64,000 nt of DNA. Source: Enorma phocaeensis (GTDB lineage: Bacteria; Actinomycetota; Coriobacteriia; Coriobacteriales; Coriobacteriaceae). Every line of letters begins with the position of its first letter. The stretch's first letter is position 1. Shown here in pieces: positions 17,468-25,965 of this stretch. The stretch spans positions 1-64,000 of the forward strand of contig NZ_LT891968.1 in NCBI RefSeq assembly GCF_900186505.1, written 5' to 3'. The translations under genes were made by a program, and so were the position numbers. The notes beneath the pieces were generated by a model. That model was not told the origin of the DNA. It searched no databases and saw only the letters and a program-made list of their open reading frames with translations.

Positions 17468-18106
17468 ATGACCGGATTCATCCGAGCGCGGAGCGACGAG
17501 CAGAAGGCGCAGCGCATAGCCGAGGTCAAGGCGGCTGCGGTGCACCAGTTCGAGACGCGCCCCTATCACGAGATCACCCTCACCACCATCGCCGACGAGC
17601 TCGGCTGGTCGCGGGCGAACCTGTACAAATACGTCGCCACCAAGGAGGAGATCTTCCTGCTCGTCGATGCAGACGAGTACGGGGCATACTTCGAGGCGCT
17701 GCTCGCCGCGCTCCCCGAGGGCTGCGGCCTCACGGCGGACGTCGTGGCGGAGGTCTGGGCGGGCATCGCCAACGCGCACCAGCGCTATTTCCGCTTGGGC
17801 GAGATCCTCTCCGCGATCATCGAGACCAACGTCACGCTCGAACGGCTCATCGAGTTCAAGCGCGGGTACCTCGCCTACGTCGACACCATGGCCGAGCGGC
17901 TCCCGCTTCTGCTCCCCATCGACCGCGCACAGGTCCATCCGCTCATCGAGAGCGTGTACTTCCATGCCGTCGGGGCGGCCGGCATATGCCGCAGCAACCT
18001 CCTCGTCGTGCAGGCACTCCGCGAGCTCGGCGCCGAGACCGAGCACGATTTCCGTGCGGAGATGCGCGATTTCATCGGGATGTGCCTCAGGCACCACGCC
18101 GGTTGA
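17468..18106 (+). CDS. TetR-family transcriptional regulator
   Basis: 212 residues. The N-terminal helix-turn-helix (about 15-60) reads AAAVHQFETRPYHEITLTTIADELGWSRANLYKYVATKEEIF, the TetR signature. The C-terminal domain is helical, with a cysteine near the end. GGAG lies shortly before the ATG and a TATAGT -10 box lies at 17434-17439. Its divergent position next to the flavodoxin-DUF362 unit suggests it represses that unit and possibly itself. Confidence 0.93.
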   Translation: MTGFIRARSDEQKAQRIAEVKAAAVHQFETRPYHEITLTTIADELGWSRANLYKYVATKEEIFLLVDADEYGAYFEALLAALPEGCGLTADVVAEVWAGIANAHQRYFRLGEILSAIIETNVTLERLIEFKRGYLAYVDTMAERLPLLLPIDRAQVHPLIESVYFHAVGAAGICRSNLLVVQALRELGAETEHDFRAEMRDFIGMCLRHHAG

Positions 18107-18176
18107 CGCCCCTGCCGGTATCCCCGCCGACGGGCCGGCGCCCCGCCTTCCGCGCGACGCCGCCGAAGAGCCCGCG

Positions 18177-18905
18177 CTATGTCGGGCGCTTGATCCAGCA
18201 GTAGCGAGGACGAGCTATCGTGAGGCCCAACCGCTCCTGGAGCGCCCGCGAGGCCACGTTGCCGGGAGCCACGTGTCCGTAGGGTACGCGCCCCTCGGAG
18301 ATGATCTTGTTGGCGAGCGCCGCCTCGAGCGCACGGGCGTACCCGCGGCGCCGATGCTCCGGGAAGACCTCGAGCATCCCCATGGAGGCCTCGGTGTGCT
18401 CGCCGATGAAGCCCACGAGCTCGCCGGCATCGTTGAAGCCCCCGTGCACCCAGCCGCGCTCCAGATGGTCGATGATGACCTCGCGGTCGAGCATGTGGTA
18501 GCGCCGCTCGATCGCGTCGAGGTCCGCCGCGTCGAGCGTGCGGATGGAGATCCCCGCCGCCCCTCCGTCGACGGGCCCCGTTCCCTCATAGACCCACAGG
18601 TCGTAGCAGGACGGCTCGATGTCGGGCTCGAGGAGCGGCGCGTAGCCGGCGCCGGCGATCGACACCAGGGCGCCGGCGGGGATCCGCGCGAAGAGCTCGC
18701 GCGCGCCCTCCTCGCTAAACGGAACGGCGAAGTAGCAGCCGCCGATCTTGAGCTGCGTGAGCACGCCGTAGACGGGATCGGCATAGCGCAACTCCGAGCG
18801 GCCGAGACGCAGCGGCTCCGAGACCGGCAGCAGGCCGCGCCGCTCTGGCCGCGCGTCCATGAGCGCAAGCGCCGATGCGACCGCCCCTTGGTATCCCGTG
18901 TCCAT
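18177..18905 (-). CDS. GNAT-family N-acetyltransferase
   Basis: 242 residues. The C-terminal half is a GNAT domain with GELVGFIGEHTEASMGMLEVFPEHRRRGYARALEAALANKII, where RRRGYA is the acetyl-CoA-binding Q/RxxGxG/A loop. The N-terminal half (about 1-100) is an extra domain that probably defines the acceptor. Start ATG 18905 follows GGAGGGGG; upstream in-frame codons give a low-complexity leader. The substrate is unknown. It points toward the TetR gene and is separated from the liv operon by about 300 bases with a long hairpin. Confidence 0.87.
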   Translation of the reverse strand: MDTGYQGAVASALALMDARPERRGLLPVSEPLRLGRSELRYADPVYGVLTQLKIGGCYFAVPFSEEGARELFARIPAGALVSIAGAGYAPLLEPDIEPSCYDLWVYEGTGPVDGGAAGISIRTLDAADLDAIERRYHMLDREVIIDHLERGWVHGGFNDAGELVGFIGEHTEASMGMLEVFPEHRRRGYARALEAALANKIISEGRVPYGHVAPGNVASRALQERLGLTIARPRYCWIKRPT

Positions 18906-19127
18906 AGAACCCCCTCCGTCGACGCGTCCGTCCCCTATCTTAGGACTTCGGAGGGCACCTGCGAGGCGTCGAAGCGGTAATGCGCGATCGGCGGCATGCT
19001 GAACGGGTATGCCAGGTAATCCTCCTCCTAGCCGGCGGCGAGCCATCGCCACCTGCCCGTCGCTGCCTCCATCCCTATCCAGAGAGTCTAGCATCGCGCC
19101 GGCGGCGCGGCGCCCGCCGCGCATACG

Positions 19128-19175
19128 GGCTCGGCCCCCACCGATGCTGACAATCGCATCGCCGGGGGCCGAGCC
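19128..19175 (-). terminator. GC-rich hairpin at the end of the liv operon
   Basis: A 12-bp stem (GGCTCGGCCCCC and its complement) with an inner 6-bp stem CGATGC/GCATCG around 8 bases. It begins 28 bases past the livF stop. No T tract follows on either strand, so it may act as a 3' mRNA-stabilising or Rho-assisted structure as well as a terminator. Confidence 0.55.
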
Positions 19176-19202
19176 GGTGTGAGGTCGCGTCGTGCGGGGT
19201 CG

Positions 19203-19904
19203 CTACCCGCCCAGGTACGCCTTGCGGACGTCGTCGTTATGGAGCAGCTCCTGGCCGGTGCCGGTGAGCGTGATGCGGCCCGTCTCCATGACATAGCCGC
19301 GGTTTGCGATCGAGAGCGCCGCCTGGGCGTTCTGCTCGACCAGCAGGATGGTCGTGCCGGCCTCGTGCAGCGCTTGGATGATCTCGAAGATCTGCTCTAC
19401 GAGGATAGGAGCGAGGCCCATCGAAGGCTCGTCGAGCATGAGCAGCTTGGGGTTGGCCATGAGCCCGCGACCCATGGCAAGCATCTGCTGCTCACCGCCG
19501 GATAGCGTGCCCGCCACTTGGCGACGGCGCTCCTTCAGGCGTGGAAAATGGGCATACACGCGCTCGAGGTTGCCGGCGATCGTGTCGCGCGGCTGAGTGT
19601 AGGCGCCCATGTCGAGATTCTCCTCAACCGTCATCTGCTGGAAGATGCGCCTGCCCTCGGGAACATGCACGAGCCCGTGCTCTACGATCTTCTCGGCGGG
19701 CATATGGGTTATGTCCTCGCCCATGAACTCGATGGAGCCGGTGCGCGTGCGCAGCAGACCCGAGAGGGTCTTCAGGCTGGTGGACTTGCCGGCGCCGTTC
19801 GCGCCGATGAGGGCCACGACCTCGCCGTCGTTCACCTCGAAGGAGATGTCCTTGATGGCATGGATCGCCCCGTACCACACGTTGATGTTGCTAACGGACA
19901 GCAT
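19203..19904 (-). CDS. livF: Branched-chain amino acid ABC transporter ATP-binding protein LivF
   Basis: 233 residues, family length. Walker A GANGAGKST at 34-42, signature LSGGEQQMLAMGRGL, Walker B LLMLDEPSMGL. With LivG it energises uptake of leucine, isoleucine and valine (or related substrates) at the cytoplasmic face. The ATG at 19904 lies two bases past the livG stop. A longer overlapping frame exists upstream but is out of register with LivG and has no homology. It is the last gene of livKHMGF. Confidence 0.95.
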   Translation of the reverse strand: MLSVSNINVWYGAIHAIKDISFEVNDGEVVALIGANGAGKSTSLKTLSGLLRTRTGSIEFMGEDITHMPAEKIVEHGLVHVPEGRRIFQQMTVEENLDMGAYTQPRDTIAGNLERVYAHFPRLKERRRQVAGTLSGGEQQMLAMGRGLMANPKLLMLDEPSMGLAPILVEQIFEIIQALHEAGTTILLVEQNAQAALSIANRGYVMETGRITLTGTGQELLHNDDVRKAYLGG

Positions 19905-19906
19905 CG

Positions 19907-20782
19907 TTACGCCTCGACCTCCTTCTGCTTGCCCAGATACGCCTCGATCACGGCGTCGTTCCGCTGGATCTCCTCCGGCGTGCCCTTGGCGATGATCTTG
20001 CCGAAGTTGAGCACGCAGATGCCCTCGCAGATGTTCATGACGAGGTTCATGTCGTGCTCGATGAGCATGATCGCGATCTGGAACCGGTCGCGGATCTTGA
20101 CGATGTTCTCCATGAGCTCGGCGGTCTCGGACGGGTTCATGCCCGCGGCGGGCTCGTCGAGCAGCAAGAGCTTCGGGTTCGTGGCGAGGGCGCGCACGAT
20201 CTCGAGCCGGCGCTGGGCGCCGTAGGGCAAAGAGCCCGCCTCGTGGTCCGCGAGCCCGGCCATGTCGAAGATGTCCAAAAGCTCGAGGGCGCGCTCGTGG
20301 TAGAGCTTCTCGCTCTTCCAGTGGTGGGGCAGGCGCAGGATGCTCGTGGCCATGCCGCAGTGGTGCTGGTTGTGCAGGCCCACCGCGACGTTCTCCTCGA
20401 CGGTGAGGGTGTTGAACAGGCGGATGTTCTGGAACGTGCGCGCCACGCCCAGGCGGTTCACGCGCGCCGGGTCGAGCCCCGCCGTGTCCTGGCCGTCGAC
20501 CATGATCGTGCCGCGCGTGGGCGCATACACCTTGGTGAGCAGGTTGAACACCGTGGTCTTGCCCGCGCCGTTGGGGCCGATGAGACCGCAGATCTCGGTG
20601 CGGCCGACGGTGATGTTGAAGTCGTCCACGGCCTTGAGGCCGCCAAAGTCGATGCCCAGGTGCAGGCACTCGAGCGCGGGCGCCTTGCCCAGGTCGCGCT
20701 CGGGCATGATCGAGACGCTCGGGACCGGCACCATCTTGGTGCTCTCGCGGCGGCGCTGGGCGAAATCGGTGAACTTACTCAT
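19907..20782 (-). CDS. livG: Branched-chain amino acid ABC transporter ATP-binding protein LivG
   Basis: 291 residues. An N-terminal extension of about 35 residues precedes the ATPase core. Walker A GPNGAGKTT lies at 69-77, followed by a Q-loop region, the degenerate signature LPYGAQRRLEI typical of LivG, and Walker B LLLLDEPAAGMNP. Start ATG 20782 has GGAGGTGAGG upstream and overlaps the livM stop by eight bases, indicating coupling. Confidence 0.95.
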   Translation of the reverse strand: MSKFTDFAQRRRESTKMVPVPSVSIMPERDLGKAPALECLHLGIDFGGLKAVDDFNITVGRTEICGLIGPNGAGKTTVFNLLTKVYAPTRGTIMVDGQDTAGLDPARVNRLGVARTFQNIRLFNTLTVEENVAVGLHNQHHCGMATSILRLPHHWKSEKLYHERALELLDIFDMAGLADHEAGSLPYGAQRRLEIVRALATNPKLLLLDEPAAGMNPSETAELMENIVKIRDRFQIAIMLIEHDMNLVMNICEGICVLNFGKIIAKGTPEEIQRNDAVIEAYLGKQKEVEA

Positions 20783-21863
20783 CCGCCTCACCTCCCTCGG
20801 CGGCGACGGCCGGCTCCGGCGAGTCCTTGCGGAAGCGCCGGCGCAGCGACTCGGCCGCGCGCTGGTACACCTTGAGGTGCGGGACAACCATCACGAGGAT
20901 GAGCACGATCGCGTAGAGCAGCATGCGGTACTGGTTGATGGGGCGCAGTACCTCGGGCAGCACCGTGAGGAAGGCCGCCGAGACGATCGAGCCCGAGATG
21001 TTGCCCATGCCGCCGAGCACCACGTACACGAGGATGAGGATCGACTGGTTGAAGTCGAACTGCGACGGCACGACCGTCGAGTAGTTCATGGCGTAGAGCA
21101 CGCCCGCGGCGCCGGCGAGGGCGGAGGCGACGGTGAACGCCATGAGGCGGTACTTGGTGACGTTGATGCCGATGCTCTCGGCGGCGATGCGGTTGTCGCG
21201 CACGGCCATGATGGCGCGGCCGTCGCGGCTGTGCATGAGGTTCAAGACCACGGCGACGGTGATGAGCACGAGCACGATGCCGAGCGCGAAGGTCGAGATC
21301 TTGTCGATGCCCACCGCGCCCTTGGGGCCGTTGATGAGGATCGTGCCCTGGCTCATGCCGAGCGAGCCGGAGTCGCGCATCGAGAAATGCAGGCCCGCGT
21401 CGTCCACGCCGACGTAGAGGATGTTCAGCAGGTTCTTGATGATCTCGCCGAAGGCGAGGGTCACGATGGCGAGGTAGTCGCCGCGCAGGCGCATGACCGG
21501 GATGCCCACCAGAAAGCCGATGATGCCGGCAGCGGCCGCGCCCACCACGGCGGAGAGCACGAAGAGCACGAGCTCCGACTCGATACCGAAGCGGGTGAGG
21601 CACCCGGCGACCACGACGCCCGTGAACGCGCCCACGCTCATGAAGCCCGCGTGCCCGAGCGAGAGCTCGCCCGAGACGCCGACCACAAGGTTGAGCGACA
21701 CGGCCAGGCTCACGTACGCGCAGATGGGCACGAGCTGGCCCGAGAGCGAGTGCGAGATGAGGCCCATGGCGTCGAGCAGGGTCACGGCGACGAACGCGAC
21801 GATGACGATCGCGTAGGTGATGATGGTGGACCGCGTCTGCGGCTTAAGCATGTTGATACCCAT
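20775..21863 (-). CDS. livM: Branched-chain amino acid ABC transporter permease LivM
   Basis: About 362 residues with around ten hydrophobic segments; the LivM signature SLNLVVGVSGELSLGHAGFMSVGAFTG lies near residue 60. The C-terminus is a charged cytosolic tail (RRRFRKDSPEPAVAAEGGEADE). The start is ATG 21863 (AGGTGAG upstream) or the GTG at 21872, directly after the livH stop. The cytosolic tail is longer than in most LivM proteins. Confidence 0.94.
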   Translation of the reverse strand: MGINMLKPQTRSTIITYAIVIVAFVAVTLLDAMGLISHSLSGQLVPICAYVSLAVSLNLVVGVSGELSLGHAGFMSVGAFTGVVVAGCLTRFGIESELVLFVLSAVVGAAAAGIIGFLVGIPVMRLRGDYLAIVTLAFGEIIKNLLNILYVGVDDAGLHFSMRDSGSLGMSQGTILINGPKGAVGIDKISTFALGIVLVLITVAVVLNLMHSRDGRAIMAVRDNRIAAESIGINVTKYRLMAFTVASALAGAAGVLYAMNYSTVVPSQFDFNQSILILVYVVLGGMGNISGSIVSAAFLTVLPEVLRPINQYRMLLYAIVLILVMVVPHLKVYQRAAESLRRRFRKDSPEPAVAAEGGEADE

Positions 21864-21872
21864 GACGCTCAC

Positions 21873-22754
21873 CTACACCTTCTCGTGGACGGGCTTGCCG
21901 AGCAGGCCCGCGGGACGGATGAGCAGGATCACGATGAGCACGCCGAACACGACGGCGTCGGCGAGCTGCGTCGAGATGTAGGCGCGCGCGAAGATCTCGA
22001 TGACGCCCAAAAGGATGCCGCCGAGCGCCGCGCCCGGGATGGAGCCGATGCCGCCGAGCACCGCCGCGGTGAACGCCTTGATGCCGGGCATGGAGCCCGT
22101 GGTGGGCATGATCGTGGGATACGCGAGGCACATGAGCACGCCCGCGATCGCGGCGAGGCCCGAGCCGATCGCGAACACCATCGAGATGGTGGAGTTCACG
22201 TTGATACCCATGAGCTGCGCGGCGTCGCGGTCCTCGGAGCAGGCGCGCATGGCCTTGCCCATCTTGGTCTTGCCCGTGAACATGGTGAGCGCCACCATGA
22301 TGGCCACGCAGGCGAGGATCGTGAGGACGGCGGTGGCGCTGATGGTGAGCGCGCCGTCGAAGAGCCGAAGCGCGGGCAGGCTGATGACCGACGAGAACGA
22401 CTTGGGGTCGGAGCCCATGATGAGCAGGGCGGCGTTCTGCAGGAAGTAGCTCACACCGATGGCGGTGATGAGCACGTTCAGCGAAGGCGCGTTGCGCAGG
22501 GGCTTGTAGGCGAGCCGCTCGACGACGATGCCGAGCACCGTGCACCCCACGACGGAGAGCGCCACGCCGGCGATCGCGGGGAGCCCCAGGTAGCTCACGG
22601 CGCAGAAACAGATGTAGGCGCCCACCATGATGACGTCGCCGTGCGCGAAGTTGAGCATCTTGGCGATGCCGTACACCATGGTGTAGCCGAGCGCGATGAT
22701 GGCGTACACGCTGCCCAGGCTCATGCCGTTGATGAGGTTGGCGAGAAACTCCAT
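21873..22754 (-). CDS. livH: Branched-chain amino acid ABC transporter permease LivH
   Basis: 293 residues with eight hydrophobic segments. The family signature is GYTMVYGIAKMLNFAHGDVIMVGAY near the N-terminus and AAVLGGIGSIPGAALGGILLGV near the C-terminus. It forms the heterodimeric channel with LivM. AAGGAGGGGG lies just before the ATG. A terminator-like hairpin between livK and livH (22774-22808) probably lowers permease expression relative to the binding protein. Confidence 0.95.
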   Translation of the reverse strand: MEFLANLINGMSLGSVYAIIALGYTMVYGIAKMLNFAHGDVIMVGAYICFCAVSYLGLPAIAGVALSVVGCTVLGIVVERLAYKPLRNAPSLNVLITAIGVSYFLQNAALLIMGSDPKSFSSVISLPALRLFDGALTISATAVLTILACVAIMVALTMFTGKTKMGKAMRACSEDRDAAQLMGINVNSTISMVFAIGSGLAAIAGVLMCLAYPTIMPTTGSMPGIKAFTAAVLGGIGSIPGAALGGILLGVIEIFARAYISTQLADAVVFGVLIVILLIRPAGLLGKPVHEKV

Positions 22755-22773
22755 GTCCCCCTCCTTTCATGTG

Positions 22774-22808
22774 AAAAGCGGAGACCACCGGGTACGGGTG
22801 GCCTCCGC
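22774..22808 (-). terminator. Attenuating hairpin between livK and livH
   Basis: GCGGAG/CTCCGC and CCACC/GGTGG form a stem from 22778 to 22808, followed on the minus strand by TTTTC. It sits 31 bases after the livK stop and 24 bases before livH, as expected for partial termination. Confidence 0.65.
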
Positions 22809-22838
22809 ACAGGACCGTAGTGCTAACGGACGCGTCGC

Positions 22839-24107
22839 TTACGCATCGAGCGGCATGTAGACGCCGTCCTGGATGACCATGCCCATGGGCTGCTTGGAGA
22901 TCTCGCCCGTCTCGGACCAGGTAGCGGCCTCGCCGGCCGTGGTGAGGCCGGTGAAGGAGAAGTCCGGGGAGGTGAAGGTCTCGACGAGGCCGTCGCAGAT
23001 CTCGGAGAAGTCCGCGTCAGGCGTGAGACCGGCGGTCTCGATGGCCTGCTTGATGGCGTAGATGCAGTCGTAGGCGTCGGCGGCGAACTGGTTGGGGGTC
23101 TCGCCGTCGCCGTAGTCGGCGCCCTTGTAGGTCTCGACGAAGGCCTGCGTGGCCTCGTCGGTCGCGGTGGCGACGAACGGGGTCAGGAGCATGCAGCCCT
23201 CGGCGAGCGAGGTGTCGAAGCCCTCGACCGTGAGGAGGCCGTCCATGCCGTCCACGCCGAACCACTTGGGGGCGTAGCCCATCTGGTTGGCCTGGGTGAG
23301 GATGAGCGAGATCGGGGTGTAGTAGATCGGCAGGAACACGAGGTCGGCCCCGTTGTTCTTGGCGTCGTTCAGCTGCACCGTGAAGTCGGTCTGGTTGTCC
23401 TCGGTGAACGAGGTCTCGCTCACGATCTCGAGGCCGAGCTCGGCCGCCTCGGCGAGGAAGCTGTCGTAGATGCCCGTGGAGTAGGTGTCGGACATGTTGT
23501 AGATGATGGCGATCTTCGTGCCCAGACCCTGCTCGGCGATGTACTGCGCGGACGCGGCGCCCTGGTTGGGGTCGGTGAAGCACATCTGGAAGACGTTCTC
23601 CTTGCGGGGGATGGAGATGTTGCCGTCGGCATCCTCGAAGCCGCCGATGACGTCGGTCGACGAGCCGGACGGGGTGAGCTGGAACATGTTGTCGGCGTTG
23701 GTCTCGGCGGACACGGCGACGCAGGGCGTCGTGGTGACGGTGCCCACGAGGATCTGCATGCCCCAGTCCTTGAGGTTGTTGTAGGCGTTGACGGACTTCT
23801 CGGCGTCGCCCTCGTCATCCTGGAAGTTGAGCGCGAACTGGATGTCGCCGCCCTCGGCGTTGATCTCGTCGACGGCGATCTGGGCGCCGTTCTTGACCGC
23901 CTGGCCGTAGATGGCCGCGGCGCCGGTGGTGGGCCCGATGCCGCCGATCATGAAAGCGGTGCCAGCGGCAGGAGCGCTGCCGGAACCGGCGGCGGCGCTA
24001 TCGTCGTTGCCGGAGCATCCAGCAAGGATGCCTGCTGCCCCCAAACCTGCGGCGCCCGCAATAAGGCCACGGCGGCTCACAGACGGATTGAGATTCAAGC
24101 TCGACAT
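22839..24107 (-). CDS. livK: Branched-chain amino acid ABC transporter substrate-binding lipoprotein LivK
   Basis: 422 residues. The signal peptide has SRRGLIAG (twin arginine at 12-13) before a hydrophobic run and the lipobox LAGC with Cys31, so the mature protein is lipid-anchored, possibly exported by Tat. A Ser/Ala-rich linker follows, then the Peripla_BP_6 fold (GIGPTTGAAAIYG through the C-terminus). AAAGGAGAG precedes the ATG. It is the first gene of livKHMGF. Confidence 0.95.
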   Translation of the reverse strand: MSSLNLNPSVSRRGLIAGAAGLGAAGILAGCSGNDDSAAAGSGSAPAAGTAFMIGGIGPTTGAAAIYGQAVKNGAQIAVDEINAEGGDIQFALNFQDDEGDAEKSVNAYNNLKDWGMQILVGTVTTTPCVAVSAETNADNMFQLTPSGSSTDVIGGFEDADGNISIPRKENVFQMCFTDPNQGAASAQYIAEQGLGTKIAIIYNMSDTYSTGIYDSFLAEAAELGLEIVSETSFTEDNQTDFTVQLNDAKNNGADLVFLPIYYTPISLILTQANQMGYAPKWFGVDGMDGLLTVEGFDTSLAEGCMLLTPFVATATDEATQAFVETYKGADYGDGETPNQFAADAYDCIYAIKQAIETAGLTPDADFSEICDGLVETFTSPDFSFTGLTTAGEAATWSETGEISKQPMGMVIQDGVYMPLDA

Positions 24108-24470
24108 ACGGCTCTCCTTTCATCAAGATGCCAGGCGATACCCGGCGGGACTGCATCCACCTAAGGCGTAAAGCCGCAAGGTACATCCCCCCGAGCGACA
24201 ATGCGGAACTGGTGGTTTTAGTCACGATAGCGTTTTTTTGGGTAAAAGGTAAGGTGCTCTGGCCATGCCATGCGCCCGGGGATGCATACCATACAATCTG
24301 ATTAGCAATCTACCTGCGCTTATGCCGCACATTGATACGTTTTGGGACATGTTACATCTGTGTTTCGCATTCGCGCCTCACAGACCGGAAGAATGGCAGG
24401 CAGATATGGTCGTTACACCAACGCGCCCGGGCGAAGCACCAGGCGCCCCGCGATAGGCGAAGGAGTCACC
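24108..24470. other. Divergent intergenic region between livK and hom
   Basis: 363 bases that must hold both promoters. A weak minus-strand candidate is TTACCT, 17 bases, TATCGT (around 24226-24255). A run of seven T on the plus strand (24233-24239) is notable but has no hairpin before it. I see no riboswitch or leader peptide that I can support. Confidence 0.45.
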
Positions 24471-25790
24471 ATGGCCAACCCCAACCGCACCGTAAAGATC
24501 GGACTCATCGGCCTCGGCACCGTGGGCGGCGGCACCGCGCGCGTCATCTTGGAGCACCGCGACGAGTACCGCTCCGCGTACGGCATCGACCTTGTCATCG
24601 CGAAGGCTTGCGCACTCGAGCCTGAGCGCGCGGCCGAGCTGGGGCTTCCCGAGGGCACGTTCACGCCCGATTGGCACGACATCGTCAACGACCCCGACAT
24701 CGATATCGTGGTCGAGCTCATCGGCGGGGAGCATCCCGCGACCGACATGATCGAGGCTGCGCTCGAACATGGCAAGCACGTGGTAACGGCTAACAAGGCG
24801 CTGCTCGGCCGTAATATGGAGCGCCTCTGCGCCATCGCTCGCGAACATGGCGTCCAGTTGCGCTGCGAAGCATCTGCAGGCGGCGGAATCCCCATCGTAA
24901 ACGCGCTCGAGCACGCTCTGGTCGCGAACGACGCGCTCACCATCGCGGGCATCCTGAACGGCACCACCAACTATATCCTCACGCGTATGACGACCGAGGG
25001 CTCCGAGTTCTCAGAGGTCCTCGCAGACGCCCAGCGCCTGGGTTACGCAGAAGCCGATCCCACCGCGGACGTCGACGGCTTCGATGCGGCCTCGAAGGTC
25101 GCCATCCTCGCCTCGATCGCCTTCCATAGCCGTGTCACCACCGATGATGTCTTCATGCAGGGCATACGCTCCATCTCCCCCGTCGACATCGACGAGGCGC
25201 GCAAGCTCGGCTGCGTCATCAAGCTGCTCGGCATCGCCCGTCGCACAGCTGAAGGCGTCGACGCTCGCGTGCACCCCGCCATGGTCCCCGCGTCGCATAT
25301 GCTCGCCGGGGTGAACGGCGCCATGAACGCGGTCTTCGCCGTGGGCGATGCCGTGGGCGAGACCATGTTCTACGGCGCCGGCGCAGGCGCCTTCCCCACC
25401 GCGAGCGCCGTGGTGGGCGACATTCTCGAGGTCGCGGGTCCCCTCTCCCGTGGAACCGCGCCCGAACCCGAGCCCGAGCCATACGGCCGCGTGCTCGCCA
25501 TCCGCCCAATCGACGGCCTCGAGACGCGCTACTACCTGCGATTTGCAACGACATCCGACGGCGCCATCGAGCGCATCGCCTCCGCGCTCGCAGGCGCCGG
25601 CATTCCCGTGGAGTCCATCGCTCCGCATCCCAAGGACCAGCTGACCATCACCGTGCTCACCGGCACCGCCCGCGAGGGCAGCGTGCAAAGCGCGCTCGCC
25701 GCGATCGCCGAGGCAGGAATCGCCCAGCTCGGCAGCCTCATTCGCATCGAGGACACGGGCTTTTGGTCGACGGGGGCGAAGGACAACTAG
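24471..25790 (+). CDS. hom: Homoserine dehydrogenase
   Basis: 439 residues. It reduces aspartate semialdehyde to homoserine for threonine and methionine synthesis. N-terminal NAD(P)-binding domain (GLIGLGTVGGG, 11-21); catalytic domain with EASAGGGIPIVNALE and GILNGTTNYILTRM; the conserved lysine in ASKVAILAS. A C-terminal ACT domain (about 345-430) implies feedback control by threonine. Start ATG 24471 has AAGGAG five bases upstream; an upstream in-frame ATG adds an arginine-rich leader and is rejected. Confidence 0.96.
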   Translation: MANPNRTVKIGLIGLGTVGGGTARVILEHRDEYRSAYGIDLVIAKACALEPERAAELGLPEGTFTPDWHDIVNDPDIDIVVELIGGEHPATDMIEAALEHGKHVVTANKALLGRNMERLCAIAREHGVQLRCEASAGGGIPIVNALEHALVANDALTIAGILNGTTNYILTRMTTEGSEFSEVLADAQRLGYAEADPTADVDGFDAASKVAILASIAFHSRVTTDDVFMQGIRSISPVDIDEARKLGCVIKLLGIARRTAEGVDARVHPAMVPASHMLAGVNGAMNAVFAVGDAVGETMFYGAGAGAFPTASAVVGDILEVAGPLSRGTAPEPEPEPYGRVLAIRPIDGLETRYYLRFATTSDGAIERIASALAGAGIPVESIAPHPKDQLTITVLTGTAREGSVQSALAAIAEAGIAQLGSLIRIEDTGFWSTGAKDN

Positions 25791-25864
25791 GACCGGGCAC
25801 TCCTGCCCTGCCTGCACGCGCCCTCGCCACCGCATCCGGCTTGTCGCCTTCATCCTTAACGAAG

Positions 25865-25930
25865 CGGCCCCTTCCCCCAAGCGTTTCCGCAACCGCACGG
25901 CGGCGAGGAACAGCGAAGGTGAAGGGGCCG
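25865..25930. terminator. Inverted repeat between hom and glnN
   Basis: CGGCCCCTTC (25865-25874) and GAAGGGGCCG (25921-25930) form a 10-bp stem with a 46-base loop, between convergent genes. A short direct repeat CTGTAAGGTG follows twice with a 15-base period (25933 and 25948). It may be a bidirectional terminator, but the loop is long and the T tract is poor. Confidence 0.4.
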
Positions 25931-25965
25931 TTCTGTAAGGTGGTGTCCTGTAAGGTGATACCTGG

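Noticed and set aside
19904..20669. Extension of livF upstream to 20669
   Set aside because: The upstream part is livG read in another frame. The true start at 19904 follows the livG stop by two bases.
20340..22820. Long plus-strand open frame of 826 codons across the liv genes
   Set aside because: It is antisense to livG, livM and livH, whose families are unmistakable. Its translation is a His/Asp/Arg-rich low-complexity string, an artefact of GC-rich codon use.
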